A stretch of DNA of 64,000 bases, taken from Catonia carolina. Its lineage: Eukaryota > Arthropoda > Insecta > Hemiptera > Achilidae. The DNA is taken from NCBI GenBank assembly GCA_035578175.1, contig JAQMRL010000001.1:58613553-58677552 (forward strand), in the 5' to 3' direction. Below are positions 32,314 to 42,070 of this stretch, piece after piece; within the stretch, counting starts at the first letter, position 1; each line of letters starts with the position of its first letter. The notes below the pieces were generated by a model. The model ran no database searches. It saw nothing but the letters and a program-made list of their open reading frames with translations, and was not told the origin of the DNA. Both the position numbers and the translations under genes were made by a program.

Positions 32314-32357
<44 letters not shown>

Positions 32358-32359
<2 letters not shown>

Positions 32360-33340
32360 GGAAGCGGTTCGTTCCCCACGCTGCTGTTTTTGCAGATGAA
32401 TCGCCATTTGTACAGATGTTTCAAACACCTCATTGCAAATCTCCCTAACCTGTTCAACATTGACCGCGTCGGTCTCACGTGCACCATTTCCAACATTAAC
32501 GAGCCTACAGCGTTTCACGTCTACAGTTTTCTTGTCATCGGCAAACAGAAGCGCCTTTTCAAAAGCTGACTGTTTCACATAGTTCCAGTTCAAATAACCA
32601 AGTGTGACGGCGTCGGTGTCATCATTGGGTACGCCTACAGTTTTCACCACATAATCCTGCATGTCTACCTTTTTCGCCTCGTTATCGACATTTAAACTAG
32701 TGTGTTCCTTGTAATATTTCAAGGTGACTACGTCTTGGTCGTGGATGGGCGTACCCACCCCCGTCAAGCGTTTCTCGTTGAACGTTGGATTGCCTTCGGA
32801 ATCCGTCGCTGCTGCTCCCACCGCTACTGCGTCTAGACTCGCTGCCACGGCTGCTGTTGCTGATGATGTCGCTTCTAGAGTGGTGCGCATGTCCGCCTTG
32901 GTGGCGAAGTTCTTTGCCAGGTATTGAACCGGTACTGCATCATTTTGTTCAACGGGTTCACCAACATTTTTTACTCGCATAAAGTTGGCGTCGTAAAAGT
33001 TGTCAGACAGATCCGCTGTCAAACAGTTTTTTTTCATAACCCCCAAGTTGATCGCGTCGACGTCCGTTTCTGGATCACCCAAGTTGATAATTTTTCTCTT
33101 TTTCACATCGATCGTGGAGGAGTCGGGATCGAACACGATACAGTCTCCCTTACGTACCGCATCGTTTTGTGTTACTGGTGGTTTTAAATTACGCAGCCCT
33201 TTGCCTTGAAAGTCGAGGTCACCGTCCTCGGTCAACTTATAGGGGACCCCGCCGGACTGGAGAGTGATAGGTGGACGACGCACCCCTCTGTCCCGCCGCC
33301 TATCGTTTCTGTTTGAATGTCCGAACTTGTCTATGCTCAT
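32358..33340 (-). pseudogene. Polinton fibre-like repeat protein, 3' end cut by A3
   Basis: The first ATG is at 33340 (MSIDKFGHS). The protein has about six repeats of roughly 45 residues with the pattern NVGxP....DAV..xYL, for example INLGDPETDVDAI, VKNVGEPVEQNDAV and VNVGNGARETDAV. Such repeats occur in phage tail-fibre-like proteins and in proteins encoded by arthropod Polintons. An Ala/Thr-rich helix-prone segment lies in the middle. The coding frame runs into the poly(T) complement of A3's tail, giving a run of Phe codons, so the natural C-terminus is lost. It starts 17 bases after the stop of the DUF8207 gene, as in a co-oriented gene block. A role as a virion surface or attachment fibre is inferred. 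Confidence 0.7.
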
Positions 33341-33357
33341 GACAGTTATGACTAATT

Positions 33358-34311
33358 TCAAAACCTTCCACGCCCTTTTATAATACCGGCCTCCCTTAGC
33401 TCTTCGATTATCGACATGATCTCGTTAGAGTGTGCGCGGTTACCGGCCTGTTCGGATGCCAAAAGCAACCGCAGCCGCTCGCATAGCTCGTTGGGATCAT
33501 CCCATAGAATGTAGTCCACAGGGTTCCTACTCAACACCATTCCTTTACCGGTCCGTCCAACTATCTCGTGACTCTCTAGAAAAAGAGGTCTGATTATATT
33601 TTTATATTTGGTCCCCTTGTTGGAATTTATGTGGGATTCTGGTTGGTAGCGCTGCTTGTGCACACTGGTTTCAATCAGTATGTGTCTATAATTGTCATAG
33701 TCATTTTGTTCAATTTTACTTGTGTCCGGGTGTTTTTTGAAAATTAATTCGTAAAGTCCTACAGTCCCCGTATATTTACTTGTGCCATCAATAACTATGT
33801 CTTCACCTTCGAAAGAGATCGGTTTGTTCCCAATCATAAGTTTGTTGTCGACAAGTCGCGCCCCATATACGAAATCCATATCCCCTGTTGTATCGTAAAC
33901 ATGTTCCTTAAGGTATTTTCGTCTTAAGGCAGAAGAAGTGGATGTTGATGTGGAGAATTGATACAGCGAACTGATCCTACTCGGTACGGGTGTGTTACTA
34001 GCGCCTTGTTGTCTGTTAGAGGGAGGGCTAGCTGGTAGTCCCAGCGCGTCCCTGAATACCTGAAAATCTTTGTTTTCACCCCTACCATCGTAAGGTTTGC
34101 TATCTTCAAATACAGACTCTTCGTTTTTAATTTTAGAACCGAAGGTGCTGTCTGCTACGAGTTTCTTTAGGGGATCCACTATAGGTTTAAACTGCTTTTG
34201 TAAAGATTCTTCACTAGCCAGAACACCAGTACTGAACGCACGATGTTTTTGTTTAATGTTTTCCCGCAAACGCACTAATTGCTGTACGAGATGTTCCTTT
34301 GACTTTGACAT
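33358..34311 (-). CDS. Polinton-associated DUF8207-type protein
   Basis: 317 residues from the ATG at 34311. The N-terminus is helix-prone and charged, then a Ser/Thr/Pro-rich linker, then a core near residues 135-270 with YDTTGDMDFVYG, LMIGNKPISFEGEDI, YTGTVGLYELIF and a HINSNKGTKYKNIIRPLF segment. This matches my memory of the DUF8207 domain common in insect Polinton loci. The tail SIIEELREAGIIKGRGRF is also typical. The function is unknown, and a minor virion role is only a guess. A TATAAAT box sits at 34357-34351, inside the end of the ATPase gene. The ORF is intact. Confidence 0.72.
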   Translation of the reverse strand: MSKSKEHLVQQLVRLRENIKQKHRAFSTGVLASEESLQKQFKPIVDPLKKLVADSTFGSKIKNEESVFEDSKPYDGRGENKDFQVFRDALGLPASPPSNRQQGASNTPVPSRISSLYQFSTSTSTSSALRRKYLKEHVYDTTGDMDFVYGARLVDNKLMIGNKPISFEGEDIVIDGTSKYTGTVGLYELIFKKHPDTSKIEQNDYDNYRHILIETSVHKQRYQPESHINSNKGTKYKNIIRPLFLESHEIVGRTGKGMVLSRNPVDYILWDDPNELCERLRLLLASEQAGNRAHSNEIMSIIEELREAGIIKGRGRF

Positions 34312-34349
34312 AGCAATAAATAACAGAGGGAATCATAAAACGCATGTAT

Positions 34350-35054
34350 TTATAGGGTCACAAATGTGTTGAAACCCACCCGGTACCTTCCACAGTTGAT
34401 GGGGCTCTCTTTATCAATCGTTAAAAAAGCATTCGAGGAATTGTTCCATGCGTACGAGCACAAGTCTTTAAACTGGGTCAAGGTCATGTCAGTGTTAACG
34501 TGGTCGTTGTAAACATGACGCAAATTCAAGTCATCTTGTTTAAACACCACAAGCAAATTACAGTTGTCCCGTATCAATTGTTTGGGGATGTGACTGTACG
34601 TTTGAGCCAAATAAAACACATCCAAATTGTTGTGACGCCCCATGGTGAAATAATTCCGTATATTGTCCTGCTTTTCGCACGCAACATCATCAAAAACCAT
34701 TACAGAATCGGGGTTAGCTTCGTTAGGGTGGGGTACGCTTTGGTTCTCGCTAAAAGTAAAGTATCCGATCTCGGGTAGGCCCTTCATTACCGCGGTCAAA
34801 AGTTTGTATTTTGGTTGGGCCAAGGATTTAGAAAATACATACAAATTCTTAAAGCGAACGCCGTTAACACCAAACAACAAGTTCAAAACGAGATTGGTTT
34901 TCCCACAGTTTGACGGCCCACATAGAATACACCTAACATTTGATGGGAGTAAACTACCGTGACGTCTACAAATCGGTTCAGGGGTCAGTCCGTCAAAGTT
35001 TTCAATTTCAATGTCATCGGCGTGTTGTGTAAACTTCATATTAGCACTGATCAT
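34350..35054 (-). CDS. FtsK/HerA-type DNA packaging ATPase of Polinton
   Basis: 234 residues from the ATG at 35054 (MISANMKFTQ). The frame extends to 35102 only through non-ATG codons inside the integrase end. Walker A is GPSNCGKT (residues 46-53) and Walker B is VMVFDDV near residue 121. The family drives genome packaging in Polinton-like viruses and NCLDV-type relatives. The frame is intact and the length fits the family. It follows the integrase and precedes the DUF8207 gene on the same strand. Confidence 0.85.
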   Translation of the reverse strand: MISANMKFTQHADDIEIENFDGLTPEPICRRHGSLLPSNVRCILCGPSNCGKTNLVLNLLFGVNGVRFKNLYVFSKSLAQPKYKLLTAVMKGLPEIGYFTFSENQSVPHPNEANPDSVMVFDDVACEKQDNIRNYFTMGRHNNLDVFYLAQTYSHIPKQLIRDNCNLLVVFKQDDLNLRHVYNDHVNTDMTLTQFKDLCSYAWNNSSNAFLTIDKESPINCGRYRVGFNTFVTL

Positions 35055-35074
35055 GTTTAGACATTGCACTTGAC

Positions 35075-35995
35075 TTATATAAGGTCGTGTTTGTCTATCC
35101 ACGAGTCGTGTCGTTTGTCAAAGCCCATCCACCTCACTAACATTCTATCGCCCTTTTTACGTAATACACGTTCGACTAGGTAAACATCACCGAAACGAGT
35201 CTTGCTGAGTTCCTGGTTGTAGAAACCTCCCTTCAATACCTCACCGCTAGCATCACGAATTAGGTAGGTGGGGGGGATGGTCGGTTGTACGGCGTGTACT
35301 GTAAACGTTTCATTCGTCCAATTGGGAAGATAGCTATTAGCAAAAACGCTTTTGTACTTGCTGATTCTGACTTTATCTCCTACCCGGAATTTTGCTTTCA
35401 CCACCACAGAACGTTTTAAATTACTCACTCGCCTAAAGACCAGATCCTGGTTTTTAGCATTGACCTGGTTCGGTCTCATACCTATAGTCCTATGAAAAGT
35501 ATTGTTATATTTATCTATGAGATTAGGGAGTAAGTGTTTCCATTTGTACGTACCTTGCGCAGTAAATTCACGCCACATCATGTTTTTTAGCGTTCTATTG
35601 AATCGTTCCACTATGGCAGCCTTCTTGTCGGAATATGTAGAGTAGTGATTGATACCGTGACGTTTCAAGAGTGTCATCACATGTGGGTTGTAAAATTCTT
35701 TTCCGTTGTCCGTCTGTATATGCTTTACACGAGCCTTCGCAAGTATCGGTGCTAACGCGCTCGCTACGGCCGCCCCGGTCTTGTTTTTAACGCCTACAGC
35801 TGCACCGAACTTTGAAAAACAATTTATCGCAGTCAAAATATACTTGAAATTACCGTTCACCTTTGCGTACGGAATCATTTCTACCAAATCCAGTTGCATC
35901 AGATCGTTCCTTCCTTTCAAGACAGTCTTACGCGTGGGAAAGCGTTTACGAACCGCTGCGTGTAACTCATTCGCTATAGCCGCTTTCACACTCAT
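35075..35995 (-). CDS. Retrovirus-like integrase with C-terminal chromodomain (Polinton)
   Basis: 306 residues from the ATG at 35995. The catalytic core has DLVEM (first Asp), TDNGKEFY (second Asp) and IVERFNRTLK (Glu) about 33 residues later, the DDE pattern of RVE integrases. The C-terminus (roughly residues 265-306) is a chromodomain with VERVLRKKGDRMLVRWMGFD and HDSWI. The enzyme inserts the element, and the chromodomain may steer it to chromatin. All catalytic residues are present and the ORF is intact. Its end overlaps the non-ATG extension of the ATPase frame. Confidence 0.92.
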   Translation of the reverse strand: MSVKAAIANELHAAVRKRFPTRKTVLKGRNDLMQLDLVEMIPYAKVNGNFKYILTAINCFSKFGAAVGVKNKTGAAVASALAPILAKARVKHIQTDNGKEFYNPHVMTLLKRHGINHYSTYSDKKAAIVERFNRTLKNMMWREFTAQGTYKWKHLLPNLIDKYNNTFHRTIGMRPNQVNAKNQDLVFRRVSNLKRSVVVKAKFRVGDKVRISKYKSVFANSYLPNWTNETFTVHAVQPTIPPTYLIRDASGEVLKGGFYNQELSKTRFGDVYLVERVLRKKGDRMLVRWMGFDKRHDSWIDKHDLI

Positions 35996-36157
35996 GTTTT
36001 AAAGTTGACGATTGGTCGGTATTTGAACCACTACCCTTTACAAAAAGAGGACAATGCTTTAAATACTTTAAGCCCCCTCGGCACGCCAAGCCTCGTCAAC
36101 CGTCCCAAGAAGGACCTTGAGGGGGTAGCCCCGTGAGGGACTATACACTCTCTGTTC

Positions 36158-36475
36158 TTAAATTTTACAGAGCTTCAGATCGTTTTTATCGCTCCGGATC
36201 AGACATAAGCCGGATACTGCCAAAAGGGCCACTTCGGTCTCTGTAAACCGGGTGTAATACACTGAAGGTAGGTACACACCAAACGGCGTGGTCTCTATCG
36301 GAGTGGAAAGCGTGACAAATAAAGTCGGCCCGTAGCGAGTAATTAATTTTTCCATAGTCTCTATGCGATAGGGCATAGTAGCGATTAGATCCTGTACTTT
36401 CTTGATGGAAGGATACGACGCATCTGCGACTGTATTGAAACGCTGCACTAACGAATCCATTCTTGACTGTGTCAT
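36158..36475 (-). CDS. 105-aa protein, possible single-strand DNA-binding fold (copy 1)
   Basis: From the ATG at 36475. It is clearly related to the 105-aa protein at 62367-62684: both have a helical N-terminus, a YR/K-I/V segment, ITRYG or ATRYG, a TL strand, then F-x-V-x-LP-x-x-Y and a hydrophobic C-terminal strand. The alternating short strands and the position between integrase and DNA polymerase suggest an OB-fold DNA-binding protein, but this is inference, and I cannot assign a family. A TATATATA-rich box lies about 40 bases upstream. The ORF is intact. Confidence 0.6.
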   Translation of the reverse strand: MTQSRMDSLVQRFNTVADASYPSIKKVQDLIATMPYRIETMEKLITRYGPTLFVTLSTPIETTPFGVYLPSVYYTRFTETEVALLAVSGLCLIRSDKNDLKLCKI

Positions 36476-36706
36476 GGTTGGAGTAGAAATGACGCGGTAT
36501 TAAAGTAACTCATATATATACATAATGGGAGACTAAATCTAAAAAAAAAACACTACGGATGGAACGCCTACACGATCAAGGTCAAACCGTTTTGTAAGGA
36601 AGGATGACACTCACGAGCCTGTCTCAACATGTCCTAAGTCTAAAGTATTACATAATATTTTGAAACTCACCTGCACATGACCTTCGCTCAGCATCTAATG
36701 TCAAGG

Positions 36707-36826
36707 TGTTGATCCCTTACTCTCCCACCTCCAAGTTGTCGTGCCGCTCAAGGTCACGAACATGTCTGTTGATCCCTTACTCTCCCACCTCCAAGTTGTC
36801 GCGCCGCTCAAGGTCACAAACATGTC
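36707..36826 (+). repeat. Two tandem 60-bp repeats before the polymerase stop
   Basis: TGTTGATCCCTTACTCTCCC starts at 36707 and 36767, and each unit ends in GCTCAAGGTCAC. This and the rest of 36476-36884 hold no gene. They separate the 3' end of the polymerase gene from the 105-aa gene. Confidence 0.8.
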
Positions 36827-36884
36827 CTAACATGCAGCTAATTCGGCTTCCGATTTTAAACTACCATCTCAACACCGTCGGCTT

Positions 36885-39800
36885 TTACCTAAGGGTGTAA
36901 TGTCCGTAAGCTATTGTGTCACGTCCGTTTGGCAGTACGTATCGTTTATCATCGAAAGGGGATAGAGTCAGTTTGCACTGTTCAACTGTATATATTTGGT
37001 GAGCGTAACTCCGTATTACGCTAGCCTTTGTAAATTTTAATTTAAGGTGAAACAAGCACTCCAGATAGCGTTCGTGACGAAGATCTTTCTCTTTCGACAC
37101 CCTTGGGATCCCTTTTGCGACTTTTTTAGTCACCTTATCATAGGGAAGAAGCGAGTACATTTTAGCTCGTAATCCTACAAACTCTCTAAGTGGGCGGCCT
37201 TTCATTTCGTCCTTGAAAGTACCCAGACGCTTCTTGTTGACAGTGCTATAACTTTTATGGTCTTCCGGGTAGTCGGAGGTGTCAAAAAGTGAAAGATCAG
37301 GGACCATATCATTGTAAATATTTTCTGTCTGGATTTCATAGACAAGCGAATCTGTATCGGTCATAAGCAACTTGATTTTGTTACCGTATTTCTTAACAGA
37401 ATAGTTGTAATGAAATCTATACATAAAATATTTACTGATGTCCAAAACACAGAACCCCACGTATATCGGACGGTTAAGATAAATAACTCCTTTTTTTGAC
37501 ATGACCCCCGCCAGTTCTTCGTTTATCGGGTACCACCTCTTTAGTTGGGGCTTAGCTACAAGTCTGTTAAGTTTTCGTTTGTCTGTAACCAAGTCGAACT
37601 TTGTACGGTTTCGCACATTTTCCAGGCTTTTCCCGTATACAGCATTATTGAGTAACTTAAAAAAGTCTTTCTCAAAATCGTTCTTTGCGAGTTTACGGAG
37701 GTCGGAGTTAAATTGGATGTATGGTTCTAGCCATCGGGACTGCTTGAATGCCAGGACTTTGTGAATTTTTTTCACTTTCATGCCTAGCTGAGTGTAAAGC
37801 TGCAGGTTCCTGTAGTGTGTAATATAATTGGTCTTATCGTATAGTGTCGTCATCAGTTTTGGTATGTGTCCTGTATTCTGAGCGTTAAGGAATACGGAAA
37901 GCTTGTTTTTGGGAGGGAGCCATGACTCTGGGGCTAACGGGTAGTCCGAATGTAAATCGTGCAAATTATTGGGGTATTCTAAATCTACTTCCATCACATA
38001 TCCGTCGGCACTGTCCTCTGGGAGGGTCTGCCAATCGAGTACATCGATTTCCTGCTCGGATAACCAACGGAAGCCACCGTACGGTAACGACTCCACCATC
38101 GCGGTTCCGTATAAATTTGTGCAATCATAGTATTGAATCCACGTGGTAGGTTGTGATGGGTCGTACTGATCAGGTAAAAGCGGGTTGTTCGCCTTGGCGT
38201 AACGGTTTGCAATCTGTGCCACCCCACCACGGATTCCCGTTTCAAAAAACAGATGCATGTCCGGGTCAGTCAACAACTCTAGTCTGACTCCAGTCATCTT
38301 CAACATGGCGTTCCACGCGAAATGAGGGAGTGAAAAGTAGTGGCACGGGTCTATGGAGTAATGATGCATGGCTAGGTCTCTGAAATTTTCAAAAACATCA
38401 CTCAACAGCAAAACATCGGTCAAGAGGTACAAATCATGGTAATCACCCATCGTACCGACCTCGTACGCGTTCCAGACGCGGGTAGCGTGCTGATATTCGC
38501 TTTCGCTAATTGTCTCTTTGGTAAGCGAACTGTAAAAGGCATCGCGTGGGGGCAGAGATGTTTCTAAAAATTTTGTGGGCTCTGTCATGTATTCGTAAGG
38601 GAAGACACCTTTACGCAATAGCAGGGTGCGTTTTTCAGGGTCTGTAAAGATAGACGATAGACACTTGAAGTTTGTCTCCGGTACGTCTTGATTTTGGGCA
38701 AGGTTTTTTACCAGGGTGTCTAAAGATGCGTTTAAAAATTGGAGCGAGTCGAGAAACCTGAGCGGGCCCAAAGTCAAGCTCAAAAATTTTTCAGAACTGT
38801 TTGCTATGCACGACATGTTTCTATTTTTGTATCCTTTAATTCCCTGAACTATAAAATGACTATCATATCCGCGAAAGTTGTGGAAAAACACGGGGATGTG
38901 ACTAGTGCGTGAACAACTCAAATTACATTCATTGTGGGCAGCTCCGATATACAGTCCGGTTGTGTGAGAATGGTGCCTCACCCGGTCTGTACCGAGGTCT
39001 TTTTTGCACAAACAGCAATGCACAGCCTTTGTAAACTCGGATGATTGATTGGCTGTTATGACCATAGGCTTTTCCCGCTTCATTACGGTTTCCAATTCGT
39101 CTGCTTTTGCTAGCAGTATATCTAGCATATGCGATACCACGTCTTCCTCTACGCTTTTCGCGCGATAGGAGATAGGGCCATAAACGATTTTTCCAAGCTC
39201 GTCTACAATGACAAAGCAATACCCACAGGCAACATGGTGATGACGTGTGGTTGTGTAGCCCTTTACACCAGAAGGCAAAGCAGTTTGTACAGGAAGTAAG
39301 AAAGATTCAAAGTTGGCATAGACAGTGTACGGTGCACGTAGGGTGGGTGTGTAATTTCTAAACTTCATAACAGACTCGTGTTCTTTTGTGGGGTCTGGGT
39401 ATCTGATTCTTTGTACCTCAAATTTACTACACATTTTAATGTGTTTATCGAGGTTTATTTTGGCCTTGGCCGGGTAAGGATCAGAGAACTTATGCAAACA
39501 GAAGGGACAATAGTGACATGCTTTTCTAGAAGCGGTTAAACCTGCCAGGAGCCGCGAAAGCCCGTTCGCCCCGTGTTTCGTATTTATAAGCGTGTAATGG
39601 GACCTGTTACTTTCGGGGTCTGTTACAAGCATCAACTGTACCATGTGTTGTCTGTCTCTATGCATTGTCGTCCTTAAACATGTTACTGTCTTAGTGTCAT
39701 GGTCAAATCCTAGTACGTTAACTGCGATTGTGGGGTTCTGTTTTTCAAACTTTGAAATGTCTTTCAGTTTAACGGGGTATTCTATTCCGCGCATGTCAAG

Positions 39801-40427
39801 TAAGTTTAAATGTTTCTTGTAGAAGGTGTAACGTGGTGAATGCGCTTTGCTATCTTTGATATGAGCAAGTACGCTCCACACAAAGCACATCTCGTCTACG
39901 GGATTGTAAATGTTTATGATGGCGTGTTTCAACTTCAACCACCTTGGGAGGTGTACGAAGGAACTTTTTGCACCTTAAAGAGGTTCACATTTGCAAAGAT
40001 GCAAATCTAGTTCCAACACCTGTTTTACGGTCCACCCGCTACCTTCAGATGTGAACTTGGATAGTCCCTCATAAATTTTTTCAACAGACTCGTGAAATTG
40101 CGTATCCACCATTTCCTGGTTTATCGTAATATTCACAATCTGTTTTGTTGATCCATGTAAGACAACTGAAGTGCTTGTTTCTACCTGTTCGTTTTCTATA
40201 AAGTTTAACTTAATAAGTTCTAATTTAATAGAAATATACCATTTTACGTTACCACCCAAACGTTGCGCCTCGGTGAAGAGATGGTCTTTCAAAATCGGTT
40301 CGAATCCGGTGAAAACATCTGCTACATCTTCCATAACGTCCTCCGTGTTTTCGAAGTTCCATCGGAGAAGTACGACATGCCCGGATACGGCGCGGACGAC
40401 TTCAGGTGCTAGTACAGAGTAAGACAT
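36885..40427 (-). pseudogene. polB: Protein-primed family B DNA polymerase of Polinton, split by one stop codon
   Basis: The frame starts at the ATG at 40427 and spans 1181 codons with one TAA at 39977-39975; both sides are in the same phase. The part before the stop has the GSGWTVKQVLELDL signature seen N-terminal in Polinton polymerases. After it come the exonuclease region (YANFE at 39320, FHNFRGYDSHF, YLLTDVLLLSDVFE), polymerase motif A (DCTNLYG), motif B (NNAVYGKSLEN) and motif C (DTDS near 37350). In ExoI the usual Asp is Asn (YADFE in relatives, YANFE here). The rest is open, so the lesion is recent, sequencing-related or read through. This would replicate the element using a protein primer. 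Confidence 0.9.
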
Positions 40428-40451
40428 GATCGAGACGGTGACTCGGTACGA

Positions 40452-40487
40452 ACTGATACTAGCAGAAGCTCTGAGAGGTTATTTATA
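40452..40487 (-). promoter_or_regulatory. TATA plus TCAGT initiator of polymerase gene
   Basis: On the minus strand TATAAAT (40487-40481) is followed about 30 bases later by TATCAGTTC (TCAGT at 40456-40452), the arthropod initiator, 25 bases before the ATG at 40427. The spacing fits an RNA polymerase II core promoter. Confidence 0.65.
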
Positions 40488-40704
40488 CTATTGTTGCATC
40501 ATTGTGTGTATAGGTTACTCCTAGTCTGTCTTCCTTGTATTTAGTTCGCGAATACGTAATGCATTGTAAGTGGTATTCGGTTGGGTGTGGATGCAAAATC
40601 TAGTTTTAACCGCTTCTTTACTCGAATGCGGAAAACAACAACGACAACACATTGTGTATGAAGGTTAACGAAATGTTGTTTGTTGTAAACTGTCTTATTA
40701 CTAT

Positions 40705-41101
40705 ACAAATCCTGGTTGTGACGTCAGAAGCGTAAACTTTAAACACCTTTGAAGGTCAGGTAGTTATGTCTACTGTAATGCTATTCTAATGTAAGTGATC
40801 AGAATCATTGTTATTTAAGAGGGGAGTGTCGTCATGTTTTGTAACACACTCACTATTGTTAAAAATGTACAGGAACAAAGAGTTGAAGTTCTTTGTACAA
40901 ATCCGGGTTGTGACGTCGGAGCGAACTTTCAAAGTATTTGAAGGTTGGTTGGTTATGTCTACGGTAAGTAAGTGGTCAACGCGGATGTTTGTAAGGTGTG
41001 GGGGGACGTCACAACCCGGATTTGTAACGCTCCCAACTTTGTTAAAAGTGAACGCGAACAAAGCGTTTGAAGGCCTTGGTAAACTCCTGGTTGTGACGTC
41101 A
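40705..41101. promoter_or_regulatory. CRE-like repeats between divergent virus-like genes
   Basis: The motif GGTTGTGACGTC recurs at about 40714, 40907 and 41090, and in inverted form at 41005. Full TGACGTCA palindromes lie at 40719-40726 and 41094-41101. The 20 bases at 40898-40917 are the exact reverse complement of 41005-41024. The segment lies between the polymerase gene (minus) and gene A (plus). TGACGTCA is the consensus for CREB/ATF factors; regulation through it is inferred. No gene is seen in 40488-41207. Confidence 0.6.
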
Positions 41102-41207
41102 CTCGGTGTTTTTCCTATTTATCTGGAGGCGTGATAACGTTTTGGTGTGTACGTTGTGTAATAGGGAACAAAGAATATACCTTATACTTCTATTTTCTTT
41201 TACCAAT

Positions 41208-41873
41208 ATGCACGCCTACGGGTCTAGGGCACTGTTGACGCCAAACAACATGGACAGATATTATATGACTGATTATATGGAGAACTTTTTTACATTACAA
41301 CATGAAGGGGCATCTCACCCTTATCGTGCGTATTTTCCCAATTGGTCATCTTCTTTTAACGGTCCTAGTTTTCTAAATTATAGACGCTTATATGGTACGC
41401 ATCCAGAGGATATTCCGCACCGTACTGATCGCCTAAGGTTCCCGTTCAGTGATCTCTACCCATGGGATTGGTATTCCAATTATTTATGGGCATGGGACTT
41501 TGAGGATGCAGCTTGTGCTAACACCACCGATCCTGTTACTTTGGTATGTCAGTGTAGGTTAACGTTTCTGGATATGCTCCATGTACGTAGGCGACGCGCT
41601 CACTTTCCGGAATGTAGGTTTCATCTCGTTGAAGGGGACTATTCCTTTTTATGTGACAAATGTTGGGTGGTTTTTTTGACTTTTCGATTGTACCGGGTGG
41701 ATACTATTCAAAATGTTGTGCCCTCCTTATTGCAGCGTGAGCTTGGGTTTAAACCAAGGATTCTCTTCACCACTTCAATCAAGTATTTTGATTTTTTTAA
41801 TGCCCTCAAGCTTGAACATCCACAGAGGACTGAAGGGTTTGATTTTGAAGGTTGCCATACCGATGTAAGCTAA
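41208..41873 (+). CDS. Virus-like gene A, unknown cysteine-containing protein
   Basis: 221 residues from the ATG at 41208 (MHAYGSRAL); the frame extends upstream only via non-ATG codons. I do not recognise the family. Aromatic-rich N-terminal half (DRYYMTDYMENFF, WDWYSNYLWAWDF), then CQCRLTF, a Cys-His pair (ECRFHL) and CDKCW, which could bind zinc. The ORF ends in GTAAGCTAA, where GTAAGC at 41865 is a good splice donor and a T-tract plus AG acceptor ends at 41931. A spliced version with a slightly different tail is therefore possible. It lies divergent to the polymerase gene and upstream of genes B and C. Confidence 0.5.
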   Translation: MHAYGSRALLTPNNMDRYYMTDYMENFFTLQHEGASHPYRAYFPNWSSSFNGPSFLNYRRLYGTHPEDIPHRTDRLRFPFSDLYPWDWYSNYLWAWDFEDAACANTTDPVTLVCQCRLTFLDMLHVRRRRAHFPECRFHLVEGDYSFLCDKCWVVFLTFRLYRVDTIQNVVPSLLQRELGFKPRILFTTSIKYFDFFNALKLEHPQRTEGFDFEGCHTDVS

Positions 41874-42070
41874 CTACGTATGGGGCATAAGCATTTACTT
41901 TATTTAATTTCGTCATTTTTTTTTTCCTAAGAACGTTTCGTATATACATTAATGTTTCCTCCTTTCCCCACTCTACCGTTTTATGCTTCATGTTCCGCGT
42001 TTCATTTAATATAAATACACGCTCACTTTTATTCTTGTTCATAGTTTTCGTTTACTAAAACTCTTCTAAC

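Larger units (their letters stand above)
26569..32357 (+). mobile_element. I-like non-LTR retrotransposon copy A3, decayed
   Basis: Begins at CCGGGACCCCAGC in the leader, so the first 80 or so bases are missing. It ends with the A1-type double hairpin and 43 A (32315-32357). ORF1 and ORF2 are broken many times. The left flank is the 248-bp repeat while the right flank is a Polinton gene, and I find no target duplication. This points to a rearrangement after insertion. Confidence 0.92.

Noticed and set aside
32225..32357. Continuation of the fibre-like protein through a poly-Phe run
   Set aside because: The Phe run is the complement of A3's poly(A) tail, so the protein's real end is missing.
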